64,000 nucleotides of DNA from Planotetraspora kaengkrachanensis (GCF_016862895.1 NZ_BONV01000007.1:62001-126000), one strand, 5' to 3'; positions 9,648 to 18,155 are shown, counted from the first letter of the stretch. Made by a program: numbers and translations. Notes: a model not told the origin generated them from the letters alone.

Positions 9648-11024
9648 CTAGGACTGCAGGGCGGCTTCTTCGCGTTCCTTGGCCGGCGTGGGGGCGTCGT
9701 CGTCGAGCAGGGTGGTCTCGTCGAACGGATCATGTCCCGCGAGCACCGCCTCGGCCCGCTCCCGGTCGAACTCGCCGGTCCACGTGGCGACGAGGACGGT
9801 GGCGACGGCGTTGCCGGCGAAGTTGGTCAGCGCGCGGGCCTCGGACATGAAGCGGTCGATGCCGACGATGAGGCCGACGCCGTCGACCAGTTCGGGCCGG
9901 TGTGACTGCAGGCCGCTCGCGAGCGTCGCGAGGCCCGCGCCGGTCACGCCGGCGGCTCCCTTAGACGCGATCATCATGAACGCCAGCAGGGCGAACTGCT
10001 CTCCGATGGACAGCGGAGCCCCCGTCGCCCTGGCGACGAACAGCGTGGCCATCGTGAGGTAGATGGCGGTGCCGTCGAGGTTGAACGAGTAGCCGGTCGG
10101 CACGGTGATGCCGGCGACCGGGCGGCTCACGCCGAGGTGCTCCATCTTGGCGATCAGCCGGGGCAGGGCGGACTCGGAGGACGACGTGGACAGGATGAGC
10201 AGGAACTCCCGGCGCAGGTAGTTCAGCAGCGCGAGCATGTTGATCCGCGCGACCGACCACAACATCGGGCCGAGGACGACGAAGACGAACACCAGGCAGG
10301 TCGCGTAGAAGCCGAGCATGATGAGGCCGAGGCTCTTGAGCGCGTCCATGCCCGTCGCGCCGACGACCGCCGCCATCGCGCCGAACGCGCCCACGGGCGC
10401 GGCCCACATGATCATGGCGAGGATGCGGAAGACGAGCCGCTGGATGTGCTCGATCCCGGCCAGGATCGGCGCCGCCTTCGGGCCCATGGCCTGCAGGGCG
10501 AACCCGGCGAGAAGGGCGACGAGCAGCGTCTGCAGGACCTGTCCCTCGGTGAACGCGGACACGAGCGTGGTCGGGATGATGCCGAGCAGGAACTCGGTGG
10601 TGTCGCTCTCCCCACCGGTGGCCGCCTGGGCCTCGGCCGCCTTGCGGAGTTCGTCGGTGAGCTGCAGCCCCTGCCCCGGATCGATGAGGTTGCCGACCAG
10701 CAGTCCGATCGCGAGCGCTACCGTCGACATCACGAGGAAGTAGACGAGCGCGAGCCCGCCGACCTTGCCGACGCTCGCCGCCTTCGCGACCGAGCCCACT
10801 CCCAGCACGATCGTGCAGAAGATGATCGGGCTGATCATCATCTTGATCAGCGCGACGAAGGCGGTGCCCAGCGGCTTGAGCGCCGTGCCGAGGTCAGGCG
10901 CGACGAAGCCGACGGCGATGCCGGCCAGCACCGCCACGATGACGGCGAGATACAAATAACGAGTCCGGTCTGGGCGCTCGGGGGTGGCGGCCTGGGGTTC
11001 AACCGGGGACGCGGACATCGGCAC
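9648..11024 (-). CDS. dctA: C4-dicarboxylate / proton symporter, DctA type
   Basis: A 458-residue membrane carrier of the dicarboxylate/amino acid:cation symporter (DAACS) family. It imports succinate, fumarate or malate with protons. Several membrane segments are visible from residue 24 onward. The family signatures are present: the serine-rich loop STSSSESALPRLI near 285, the NxDGT motif in GYSFNLDGTAIY near 318, and GIDRFMSEARALTNFAGN near 395. The start could be Met1 or Met3. Two-component genes of the citrate/dicarboxylate-sensing type lie on its other side and very likely control it, but a tnpB element now sits in the shared promoter region. A glutamate carrier is the main alternative. 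Confidence 0.88.
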   Translation of the reverse strand: MPMSASPVEPQAATPERPDRTRYLYLAVIVAVLAGIAVGFVAPDLGTALKPLGTAFVALIKMMISPIIFCTIVLGVGSVAKAASVGKVGGLALVYFLVMSTVALAIGLLVGNLIDPGQGLQLTDELRKAAEAQAATGGESDTTEFLLGIIPTTLVSAFTEGQVLQTLLVALLAGFALQAMGPKAAPILAGIEHIQRLVFRILAMIMWAAPVGAFGAMAAVVGATGMDALKSLGLIMLGFYATCLVFVFVVLGPMLWSVARINMLALLNYLRREFLLILSTSSSESALPRLIAKMEHLGVSRPVAGITVPTGYSFNLDGTAIYLTMATLFVARATGAPLSIGEQFALLAFMMIASKGAAGVTGAGLATLASGLQSHRPELVDGVGLIVGIDRFMSEARALTNFAGNAVATVLVATWTGEFDRERAEAVLAGHDPFDETTLLDDDAPTPAKEREEAALQS

Positions 11025-11120
11025 TCACTTTCCTCGGGGGAAGGAACTTCAGCACGATCTAGCCAGGAACCCCGGGCGTTCACACCCGGGAGGAACGGCT
11101 TCCGTCATAAACTTCACAGC

Positions 11121-12242
11121 GTGAAATTCGTTGTGCGGGTACGGCTGTTCCCCACGCCCGCCCAGGAGGCGGCGCTGGCGGACACGCTCCGCCTGTGCAA
11201 CGAGGCGGCAAACCTGGTCTCCCAGGTTGCGTGGGACACCAAGACGTTCCGCAACTACGACCTGCGGCCGCACACCTACGGCGAACTGAAGAACATGGGC
11301 TTGTCGGCGCAGCCGGCCCAGCATGTGATCAAGAAGGTCACTGACGCCTACACGACCGTCACAGCACACGTGAAAGCGAAGCTGCGCAAGCCGCTCACCG
11401 ACCCGATCAAGTTCCGGCCGGACGCGGCGCAGCCGTTCGACGACCGGTGCCTGTCTTGGCAGGTCGACGCGCGCACCGTGAGCATCTGGACCGCCGACGG
11501 CCGGATGAAGGGCGTCGCGTTCGGCTGCTCCGAAGACCAGGCCCGCGCGCTGGCCTCCTACCGCAAAGGCGAGTCTGACCTGGTCCTCCGGGACGGCAAA
11601 TGGCTTCTCATCGCCACCTGCGACGTCCCCGACACTGACGTCACCGAACCCGACACCTTCCTCGGTGTGGACCTCGGGATCGCGAATATCGCCACCACCG
11701 ACGACGGCGAACGGCACTCCGGGAAGCACCTGAACGCGGTCCGCCACCGCAACCGGGAACTGCGCCGCCGCCTCCAGGCCAAGCGAACAAAGTCCGCCAA
11801 GCGGCTGCTGAAGGCCCGGCGTCGCAAGGAGTCCCGGTTCGCCCGGGACGTCAACCATGTCATCTCCAAGAGCATCGTGACCGAGGCTGCACGCACCGGA
11901 CGCGGCATCGCACTCGAAGACCTGAGTGGGATCCGCGAACGGGTACGGCTCCGCAAGCCCCAGCGGGTCACCTTGCACTCGTGGTCCTTCCACCAGCTCG
12001 GCCAGTTCATCGCCTACAAGGCCGGGCGTGCCGGCGTCGCCGTGGTGTACGTCAACCCGGCCTACACCTCGCAGGGGTGCTCGGCGTGTGGGCATATCGA
12101 CAAATGCAACCGGCCCAACCAGGAAACCTTCGCCTGTACGTCGTGCGGCTTCGCTGAGCACGCCGACGTCAACGCAGCCCGCAACATCGCCTTGCGCGGT
12201 GTTGCGGGCTGGGCTGCTGTCAATCAGCCGAACGCGGCCTGA
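11121..12242 (+). CDS. tnpB: TnpB RNA-guided nuclease (IS605 OrfB)
   Basis: A 373-residue TnpB protein, the IS605-associated relative of Cas12. The N-terminal domain begins VKFVVRVRLFPTPAQEAALA. The RuvC-like active site has its three acidic residues in GVDLGIAN (near 178), IALEDLSG (near 258) and HADVNAARN (near 352). A zinc ribbon lies between the last two (CSACG and CTSCG, near 318-340). A basic helical region RRRLQAKRTKSAKRLLKARR lies near 215. The GTG at 11121 is chosen because conservation starts there; the long open frame upstream lies antisense to dctA and is not coding. The protein looks intact and active. Confidence 0.9.
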   Translation: MKFVVRVRLFPTPAQEAALADTLRLCNEAANLVSQVAWDTKTFRNYDLRPHTYGELKNMGLSAQPAQHVIKKVTDAYTTVTAHVKAKLRKPLTDPIKFRPDAAQPFDDRCLSWQVDARTVSIWTADGRMKGVAFGCSEDQARALASYRKGESDLVLRDGKWLLIATCDVPDTDVTEPDTFLGVDLGIANIATTDDGERHSGKHLNAVRHRNRELRRRLQAKRTKSAKRLLKARRRKESRFARDVNHVISKSIVTEAARTGRGIALEDLSGIRERVRLRKPQRVTLHSWSFHQLGQFIAYKAGRAGVAVVYVNPAYTSQGCSACGHIDKCNRPNQETFACTSCGFAEHADVNAARNIALRGVAGWAAVNQPNAA

Positions 12243-12250
12243 CACCTGAC

Positions 12251-12309
12251 CTCCAGTCGGGACGATGAGCTGCAAGCTCGGGCCTCTACGCCCGAGTCGT
12301 TGACTGGAG
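12251..12309 (+). ncRNA. Structured right end of the tnpB element, probable omega-RNA 3' part
   Basis: CTCCAGTC (12251-12258) pairs with GACTGGAG (12302-12309). Inside it ACGA pairs with TCGT, and CTCGGGC (12277-12283) pairs with GCCCGAG (12290-12296). TnpB guide RNAs are known to come from the 3' end of the element, so this nested structure directly after tnpB fits the scaffold. The guide would start just beyond the right end, whose exact base is not resolved. Confidence 0.5.
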
Positions 12310-12370
12310 TGACTATGCGTCGCGGTAGGACCTGGGTCACCATTGCGTACATTTCGTTCATCACCGAAGT

Positions 12371-13984
12371 GTGTTCGGGGAAGTGAGACGGCAGATGGCG
12401 CTTCCCGGCCGGCTGCGGCGCTGGAGCCTCGCCCGGCAGATCCTCGTGCTGCAGATCGTCATCGTGGGCGTGACGGTGGCGGTGAGCACCACCATCGGCT
12501 TCCTGCAGGCCCGCGACCTGCTCACCGATGAGGCCACGGGCGTCGCCACCGCGGTGGCGATCAGCGTGGCCGACTCGCCGGCTGTGCTCGACGCGCTGGA
12601 CGATCCCGACCCGACGGAGACGCTGCAGCCGTACGCGGATCGGGTCACCGCGGAGACGAAGGTCGACTTCATCACCATCATGAGCCCGGCCGGGATCCGG
12701 TTCACCCACCCCAACCGCAGCCAGATCGGCGGGCACTACCTGGGCAGCATCTCCGAGGCACTCGCAGGAAGGACCTACAGCGAGACCTACACGGGCACGC
12801 TCGGCCCTTCGGTGCGCACGATCACGCCCGTGAAGGACCCGGCGGGCAGGGTCAGGGCTCTGGTCAGCGCCGGGATCACGGTCGAGAGGATCAGCAGCAG
12901 GCTGCACGCGCAGATCGGCGCGGCCGGGCTCGCCGGGCTGATCGGTCTGTCGGCCGGAGTGGTGGGCTCCTATCTGGTCGGGTCACGGCTGCGACGGCAC
13001 ACGCACAGCCTCGGCCCGTCCGAACTGAGCCGAATTTACGACTACCACGAGGCGATCCTGCATGCCGTACGCGAAGGGCTGCTCCTGGTCGACGCCCAGG
13101 GCACGCTCACGCTGTGCAACGACGGCGCCCGCGAACTGCTCCGCCTCGGCGCCGACGCCGAGGGCCGCAACGTCACGGATCTGGGGCTGCCGCCGTCCCT
13201 CACCGAACTGCTCGCTTCCGGGGAGAACCGCACCGACGAGATCCACCTCACCGGCGAGCGGGTGCTGCTGGTCAACGTCGCCGTCGTACGGTCGGGGTCG
13301 CGCTCGCTCGGCACCGTGGTGACCCTGCGCGATCACACCGAACTGCAGGGGCTGGCGGGGCAGCTCGACGCCGAACGCGGATTCGCCGAGTCGCTGAGGA
13401 GCGCGGCGCACGAGTCCGCCAACCGGCTGCACACCGTGATCACCCTGGTCGAGCTGGGCCGTCCGGAGCAGGCCGTGGCCTTCGCCACCGCGGAGATCAA
13501 GGCGGCCCAGGAGCTCACCGACCGCGTGGTCGCGGCCGTCCGCGAGCCCGTGCTCGCCGCGCTGCTGCTCGGCAAGTCGGCCGAAGCGGGCGAACGCGGC
13601 GTCGAACTGTCGATCAGCGACGACACCGAACTCGACGACGTCGGCCTCGACGAGCGCGACCTGGTCACGGTCCTCGGCAACCTCATCGACAACGCCGTGG
13701 AGGCCGCGATGTCCGGCAGCCCGCCCGCCCGGGTGGGCGTGCGCATCACGACCGACGGGAGGTCGTGCCTCATCCAGGTGAGCGACAGCGGCCCCGGGCT
13801 CTCCCCTGCGGCGGCGCAGGAGGCGTTCCAGCGCGGCTGGACCACCAAGGGCAGCGGCCGCGGCATCGGCCTCGCCATGGTCGCCCAGGCCGTCCGGCGG
13901 CTGGACGGCACGATAGAGGTGTCCGGCGACGCGGGCGCCGTCTTCACCGTACGGCTTCCGCTGCCTGTGGAGTCCCGGCCATGA
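12371..13984 (+). CDS. Sensor histidine kinase, CitA/DcuS type
   Basis: A 537-residue membrane sensor. It has a first membrane segment at about 22-45 (ILVLQIVIVGVTVAVSTTIG) and an extracellular single-Cache domain to about 180 that binds the ligand, probably citrate or a C4-dicarboxylate. A second membrane segment lies at about 185-205, with a PAS domain after it. The kinase core has the CitA/DcuS phospho-acceptor box HESANRLHTV near 350 and the ATPase boxes NLIDNAVEAA, DSGPGL and GRGIGLAM. The start is either GTG 12371 or ATG 12395. The stop overlaps the regulator ATG by 4 bases. Its likely target is dctA, upstream and divergent. Confidence 0.88.
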   Translation: MFGEVRRQMALPGRLRRWSLARQILVLQIVIVGVTVAVSTTIGFLQARDLLTDEATGVATAVAISVADSPAVLDALDDPDPTETLQPYADRVTAETKVDFITIMSPAGIRFTHPNRSQIGGHYLGSISEALAGRTYSETYTGTLGPSVRTITPVKDPAGRVRALVSAGITVERISSRLHAQIGAAGLAGLIGLSAGVVGSYLVGSRLRRHTHSLGPSELSRIYDYHEAILHAVREGLLLVDAQGTLTLCNDGARELLRLGADAEGRNVTDLGLPPSLTELLASGENRTDEIHLTGERVLLVNVAVVRSGSRSLGTVVTLRDHTELQGLAGQLDAERGFAESLRSAAHESANRLHTVITLVELGRPEQAVAFATAEIKAAQELTDRVVAAVREPVLAALLLGKSAEAGERGVELSISDDTELDDVGLDERDLVTVLGNLIDNAVEAAMSGSPPARVGVRITTDGRSCLIQVSDSGPGLSPAAAQEAFQRGWTTKGSGRGIGLAMVAQAVRRLDGTIEVSGDAGAVFTVRLPLPVESRP

Positions 13985-14652
13985 TCTCCGTACTGGTCGT
14001 GGAGGACGAGGAGATCACCGCCGAGGCCAACCGGGTCTACGTCGAACGCGTGCCGGGCTTCGAGGTCGCCGGCGTGGTCCGCTCGGGCGGGGAGGCGCTG
14101 CGATTCCTCGGGCGGCAGCCGGTCGACCTGATCCTGCTCGATCTCTACCTGCCCGACATGCACGGGCTCGACCTGTGCAAGGCCGTGCGGGGCGCGGGCA
14201 TCCTGTGCGACGTCATCGTGATCACCTCGGCGCGGGACCTGTCGATCGTGCGGTCGGCGGTGTCGGTGGGGGTGGCGCACTACCTGCTCAAGCCGTTCAC
14301 GTTCACCGCGTTCAGTGACAAGCTGCGGCACTACGCCCGGTTCCGGTCCTCCGTCGACGCGTCGGGAGAGGCGAGCGGCCAGGCGGAGGTCGACCAGGCC
14401 TTCGCCGCGCTGCACGGGCCCGCTCAGCCCCGCCTGCCGAAGGGGATGTCCCCGATGACGATGGCGGCGATCATGCAGGTGCTGACGGACAATCCCGGCG
14501 GCGCCTCCGCCCACACGGTGGGGGTGTCGATCGGCGTCGCGCGCGTCACCGCCCGGCGCTACCTGGAACATCTGGCCGAGTCCGGGGTCGCCCAGCGGGT
14601 CCCCCAGTACGGGACCGTCGGACGGCCGGAACTGCTCTACCGGCTCGTCTGA
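13981..14652 (+). CDS. Response regulator, CitB/DcuR type
   Basis: A 223-residue partner of the sensor kinase. The receiver domain (residues 1-120) has the acidic pair ED near 9-10, the phospho-acceptor Asp in LILLDLYLPDMHG near 55, and the conserved Lys in YLLKPF near 103. The C-terminal DNA-binding part (ASAHTVGVSIGVARVTARRY) is the winged HTH of the DcuR/CitB group. It starts with an ATGA overlap with the kinase. It very likely activates dctA in response to external dicarboxylate. It converges with the HNH gene, with only 3 bases between the stops. Confidence 0.88.
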   Translation: MISVLVVEDEEITAEANRVYVERVPGFEVAGVVRSGGEALRFLGRQPVDLILLDLYLPDMHGLDLCKAVRGAGILCDVIVITSARDLSIVRSAVSVGVAHYLLKPFTFTAFSDKLRHYARFRSSVDASGEASGQAEVDQAFAALHGPAQPRLPKGMSPMTMAAIMQVLTDNPGGASAHTVGVSIGVARVTARRYLEHLAESGVAQRVPQYGTVGRPELLYRLV

Positions 14653-14655
14653 CGG

Positions 14656-15453
14656 TCAGGCGCACTGGTCGAGCATCACGTCCTTGTCCGCGGCCGTGAC
14701 CGGCAGGTCGTACTTGATGGCGACCTGGGCGAACCGCACGGCGTAGGAGCACCGAATGCCCTTGGCCGGCGGCAGCCACGAGGCCGGACCCGAATCGCCC
14801 TTGGCGGAGTTGGCCGAGCCGTCGACCGGCAGCAGGTTGAGCGGATCGTTGGCGATGCGCTTGCGTTCCGCGTCGCTCCAGCGGGAGGCGCCCATCTGCC
14901 AGTCGTAGGACAGCGGCATGACGTGGTCGATCTGGACCTCCGACGCGTCCTCCTTGCGGAAGTCGATCGTGTCGCCCGTGTAGGGGTCGTACAACGTCAT
15001 CGAGACGACGACGCAGTCGGAGCCGCTGCGGTACTTGACCTTCTCGCCGTCCCGCTTGAGCAGGTCGTTGCGGGTGTCGCACCCGTTGTGCGCGAGGGGG
15101 ACGTCATCGGCGTTGTCCGCCCACGCGTAGCCGAACTCCTCGCGGTCGTAGCCGGTCTTGGGTCCGCGCCCCTTGGTCTTCACCTGGTCGATCAGGTTCC
15201 TGGCGTCCGTCCGGTCCTTGCCGGAGGTGATCCGGCCCAGACCCGGGTCGGTGCCGTCCGGGTTGTCCAGGGGGTTCGTGCCGTGCGACTTCGCGGTGTC
15301 GTCGCCCTGGCCGCCGCCCTTGTCACCTCCCTGGGAGTCCGAGCGCCCCGGCGGATCCAGGCTGAGCCCCTCCGTGGGCCCGCATCCGGCGAGAACGGCG
15401 ATCGCCACCGACATACCGACGAAGATCCGAGATCCGCGCCCGCCCACAGTCAC
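14656..15453 (-). CDS. Secreted HNH nuclease-like lipoprotein (DUF1524/GmrSD HNH family)
   Basis: About 265 residues from GTG 15453 (GTG 15447 is possible). A signal peptide ends in the lipobox VLAGC, so the mature protein is probably anchored to the outer face of the membrane. A Gly/Asp/Ser-rich linker leads to an HNH fold. The motif is EVQIDHVMPLSYDWQMGA, then NDPLNLLPVDGSANSAKGD and ASWLPP, the pattern of the DUF1524 HNH group. Two cysteine pairs may stabilise it. It probably degrades external DNA for nutrition or defence; this is inference. An AT-rich region with CCTAGGT direct repeats precedes it. Confidence 0.82.
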   Translation of the reverse strand: MTVGGRGSRIFVGMSVAIAVLAGCGPTEGLSLDPPGRSDSQGGDKGGGQGDDTAKSHGTNPLDNPDGTDPGLGRITSGKDRTDARNLIDQVKTKGRGPKTGYDREEFGYAWADNADDVPLAHNGCDTRNDLLKRDGEKVKYRSGSDCVVVSMTLYDPYTGDTIDFRKEDASEVQIDHVMPLSYDWQMGASRWSDAERKRIANDPLNLLPVDGSANSAKGDSGPASWLPPAKGIRCSYAVRFAQVAIKYDLPVTAADKDVMLDQCA

Positions 15454-15454
15454 C

Positions 15455-15482
15455 CCTAGGTCATGAAATTTGCCACCTAGGT
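15455..15482 (-). promoter_or_regulatory. Direct repeats CCTAGGT upstream of the HNH gene
   Basis: CCTAGGT occurs at 15455-15461 and 15476-15482, 21 bp apart (two turns), each followed by an AAAT a few bases on, within an AT-rich stretch running to about 15515. This lies immediately upstream of the GTG start and is a plausible operator or promoter element. Confidence 0.4.
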
Positions 15483-15530
15483 ATAGCAAATGCCCAAGAG
15501 TAGGCAAATAAACGCCCAACTCCCCATGGG

Positions 15531-16056
15531 GTGATCATGCACACATTCGAGGAAACCGCCGCCGACCAGCCCACCCCCTCAGGCGTGATCATGCACGGAT
15601 TCGGCGACACACCGCCCGAGCAGGGCGTACGCATTTTGTGATCAGGCACAGATTCGGCAGGACCTGCCGCGAGCTCAGTTGACGGCGATTGTGATCATGC
15701 AGGGCCCGCGCGGACGACGGACGACGGACGACAGACGACAGACGACAGACGACAGACGACAGACGACAGACGGCCCTACTGCATGATCATGAACCGCGAA
15801 CGGCCAGGCCGCACGCCGCCTCCCCGAATCCGCGCATGATCACGAGCGGTATAACCGCGGGCCGCGGTGCCGATCGCCGAACCTGTGCATGATCACACCC
15901 TGGGTTGGCGCAGGCCGAGGCGCTTCTCCCCGAACCTGTGCATGATCACGCGCGGGAAGCGGTGCAGGCCGCGGTGCCGATCGCCGAACCTGTGCATGAT
16001 CACACCCTGGGTTGGCGCAGGCCGCGGTGCCTATCCCCGAGCCTGCGCATGATCAC
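15531..16056. repeat. Array A: phased, mirror-oriented TGCATGATCAC repeats
   Basis: Ten copies of a motif with consensus CCGAACCTGTGCATGATCAC. Four point left, beginning GTGATCA at 15531, 15585, 15638 and 15691 (steps 54, 53, 53). Six point right, ending TGATCAC/T at 15790, 15843, 15896, 15949, 16003 and 16056 (steps 53, 53, 53, 54, 53). Right-hand spacers are partly conserved, so the unit is 53 bp. A 7-bp microsatellite lies at the centre. The period is not a multiple of three, so it is not coding. The whole 15483-16098 gap holds only this array. It has the same design as the array at 40081. Confidence 0.9.
15712..15772. repeat. 7-bp microsatellite RGACGAC at the centre of array A
   Basis: Eight full units: three GGACGAC followed by five AGACGAC, and a partial ninth. 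It lies exactly where the flanking motifs switch orientation. Such runs vary in copy number by slippage. Confidence 0.9.
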
Positions 16057-16098
16057 CACAACACCTACCAACACCTACCAACGCACACGTGGGAGGGG

Positions 16099-17043
16099 TC
16101 AGGCGGCGGGGATCCAGTCCTGCCAGACGATCTTGTTCTGCTCGACCCACTTCTGAGCCGCGGCCTGCGCGCTCAGCTTCCCGACGGCCATGTCGTAGGC
16201 CACGGAGTTCTGGTCGTCGTTCGTCCAGACGAAGTTCTTGATCAGTTCGTACGCCTTGCCGCCCTCGGCCGCGAACTTCTTGCTGACGATCTTGTCCAGC
16301 AGGTACGGCGGGTAGTCGCACTTGACCTTGTTGGGGTCGGCGTCGCAGCCGATCGCGTACGGCGGAAGGTTGATCTTCACGAGCTTGAGCTGGTTGAACA
16401 GCCACTGGGGCTCGTAGAAGTACATGAGCAGCGGCGTCTTGTTCTTGGTCGCCTCCTGCGCGGCCTTGATCAGCGCGTCCTCGCTGCCGGCGTAGACCAC
16501 CTTGAACGGGAGGTCGAGGTTCTTGATCAGCGCGGCGTCGTTGGTCACGTAACTCTTGTCGCCCGCGAGGAACTGCCCCATATCGCCCGACGCCGCGGTC
16601 TGGAACAGGGATTTGTAGTCGGCGAGCTTGTGATAGTCCGTGATGTCCGGATACTGCTTCACCATCCACTCGGGGACGTACCACCCGATGACGCCCTTGT
16701 TGCCGTCCTCGCCCGCCGTAAGGGCGACCTTCTTCTCGTCGATGTATTCCTTCTTCAGCTCCGGATGGGCCCAGTTCTCGAGAATGGCGTCGACCTTGCC
16801 GTTCTCGAAGCCCTTCCAGGAATCCGCCTCGACGGCCTCCACGCGCTGGACCTTGTAGCCGAGCTCGTGCACGAGCAGGTACTCGACCACGGCCGCGCTC
16901 GCCTCGTAGCCGATCCAGGGGTTGATGGCCAGGCGAACCGTCCCGGCGCCCCCGCCCGGGCCTCCCGCGTTGTCGGAACTCCCGCTGCACGCGGTCAACG
17001 CCAGCGCGATCGTGAGCACCCCGGCAAGAAGTCGGACCCTCAT
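16099..17043 (-). CDS. Glycine betaine/proline-type ABC binding lipoprotein, second copy (ProX)
   Basis: A 314-residue substrate-binding protein of the OpuAC/ProX family. The lipobox LALTAC follows a short signal peptide. The binding domain opens VRLAINPWIGYEASAAVVEY and contains ENWAHPELKKEY, GWYVPEWMVKQYPDITDYH and LLMYFYEPQWLFNQLKLVKI, where the Trp and Tyr residues would box the quaternary ammonium. The ATG at 17043 gives the signal peptide; upstream codons are not conserved. It is highly similar along its length to the neighbour at 17175-18155 and so arose by duplication. A terminator hairpin separates the two, so this copy probably has its own promoter. Confidence 0.85.
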   Translation of the reverse strand: MRVRLLAGVLTIALALTACSGSSDNAGGPGGGAGTVRLAINPWIGYEASAAVVEYLLVHELGYKVQRVEAVEADSWKGFENGKVDAILENWAHPELKKEYIDEKKVALTAGEDGNKGVIGWYVPEWMVKQYPDITDYHKLADYKSLFQTAASGDMGQFLAGDKSYVTNDAALIKNLDLPFKVVYAGSEDALIKAAQEATKNKTPLLMYFYEPQWLFNQLKLVKINLPPYAIGCDADPNKVKCDYPPYLLDKIVSKKFAAEGGKAYELIKNFVWTNDDQNSVAYDMAVGKLSAQAAAQKWVEQNKIVWQDWIPAA

Positions 17044-17132
17044 ATTGACCTCATCAGAAGTAGGACGGGCGGCGAACGCGGACGACGAAACCGCGGGCGA
17101 CACCGGCAGAGTATTTCACAACCGAAAGCGGC

Positions 17133-17168
17133 GAATCGGCCGCGATCCAAAGGGATCGCGGCCGATTC
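17133..17168 (-). terminator. Terminator between the two proX genes
   Basis: A perfect 16-bp stem (17133-17148 with 17153-17168) and a 4-base loop AAAG, 6 bases after the stop of the first proX on the minus strand. This is the clearest terminator-like hairpin in the window, though without a long T-run. Confidence 0.85.
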
Positions 17169-17174
17169 ACTCGA

Positions 17175-18155
17175 TCACTGGGGGATCCAGGCCTGCCACA
17201 CGGTGGGGTTGGCCTCAACCCACTTCTTGGCGGCGTCCTCGGGGGTCATGCCGTTGTTGGTGATGTCGTCGGCGACCTGGTTCTGGGCGTCGTTCGTCCA
17301 GTTGAAGTTCTTGACGAGCTCGTAGGCCGGGCCACCGGTCTCGGAGAACTTCTTGCTCACGATCTTGTCGAGATCGTAGGGCGGGTAGTCACACGCGACC
17401 TTCTTGGGGTCGGCGTCGCATCCGTCCGTGTACGGAGGAAGGTTGATCTTCACGAGCTTGAGCTGGTTGAACAGCCACTGCGGCTCGTAGAAGTACATGA
17501 GCAGCGGCTTCTGCTGCTGGGTGGCCTGCTGGGCCGCCTTGATGAGGGCAGCCTCGCTACCCGCGTACACGACCTTGTAGTCGAGCTTCAGGTTCTTGAC
17601 CAGGGCCTCGTCGTTGGTCACGAACGACGGGTCGCCGTCGAGCAGCTGGCCCTTGCCGTCGGACTCGGAGGTCTTGAACAGGTCGGCGTACTTGTTCAGG
17701 TTCTTGTAGTCCGTGATGTCCGGGTACTTCTGCACCATCCACTCGGGCACGTACCACCCGATGACACCCTTGTTGCCGGTCGAGCCCGCCTCGACGGCGA
17801 CGCCCTTCTCCTCGATGTACTTCTTCTTGAGGTCGTCGTGGCCCCAGTTCTCGAGGACGACGTCGACCGAGCCCGACTCCATGCCCTGCCACGAGGGCTC
17901 TTCGGCGAGGTTGACCTTCTCGACCTTGTAGTTGAGCTTGTTCTCCAGCAGGTAGTCGACGACCGCCGCGCTGGCCTCGTACCCGACCCAACCGTTGATG
18001 GCCATCTTCACGGTGCCCGCCGGAGCCGTGCCCGCGCCCGCGGACGCGTTCGAGCTCGGCGCCGCGCCAGAGGTGTCGTCGACTTTCGCGCCACCACAGC
18101 CCGCTGCTGCGAGTCCAAGGACGAGAACACCTGCGACCAGGCGTAACTTGTTCAT
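17175..18155 (-). CDS. proX: Glycine betaine/proline-type ABC binding lipoprotein (ProX), operon copy
   Basis: A 326-residue lipoprotein with lipobox LAAAGC, a Ser/Gly/Ala linker and the OpuAC/ProX domain (MAINGWVGYEASAAVVDYLL, ENWGHDDLKKKY, GWYVPEWMVQKYPDITDYKN, YFYEPQWLFNQLKLVKINLP). It delivers betaine, proline betaine or choline-like osmolytes to the permease encoded just before it. The ATG overlaps the permease stop by 4 bases, so it is the third gene of proV-proW-proX. It is near-identical in layout to the copy at 16099, which differs mainly at the N-terminus and in scattered positions. Confidence 0.9.
   Translation of the reverse strand: MNKLRLVAGVLVLGLAAAGCGGAKVDDTSGAAPSSNASAGAGTAPAGTVKMAINGWVGYEASAAVVDYLLENKLNYKVEKVNLAEEPSWQGMESGSVDVVLENWGHDDLKKKYIEEKGVAVEAGSTGNKGVIGWYVPEWMVQKYPDITDYKNLNKYADLFKTSESDGKGQLLDGDPSFVTNDEALVKNLKLDYKVVYAGSEAALIKAAQQATQQQKPLLMYFYEPQWLFNQLKLVKINLPPYTDGCDADPKKVACDYPPYDLDKIVSKKFSETGGPAYELVKNFNWTNDAQNQVADDITNNGMTPEDAAKKWVEANPTVWQAWIPQ

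Larger units (their letters stand above)
11071..12309 (+). mobile_element. Orphan IS200/IS605-type element carrying tnpB only
   Basis: The element spans a left-end hairpin (CCCGGG, 8-base loop, CCCGGG at 11071-11090), a complete tnpB and a structured right end (12251-12309). No tnpA transposase is present, so it could move only with help from elsewhere. Subterminal hairpins rather than inverted repeats are typical of IS200/IS605 ends. Exact borders are uncertain by tens of bases because no empty-site copy is available here. It lies in the divergent intergenic region between dctA and its putative regulators. Confidence 0.7.

Noticed and set aside
10137-11120. N-terminal extension of TnpB
   Set aside because: The frame is antisense to dctA and rich in Arg, His and Asp; TnpB conservation starts at 11121.
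15860-16060. Coding repeats with recurring NLCMIT peptides
   Set aside because: The 53-bp period is not a multiple of three, so the peptide appears in different frames, and no start with a ribosome site exists.
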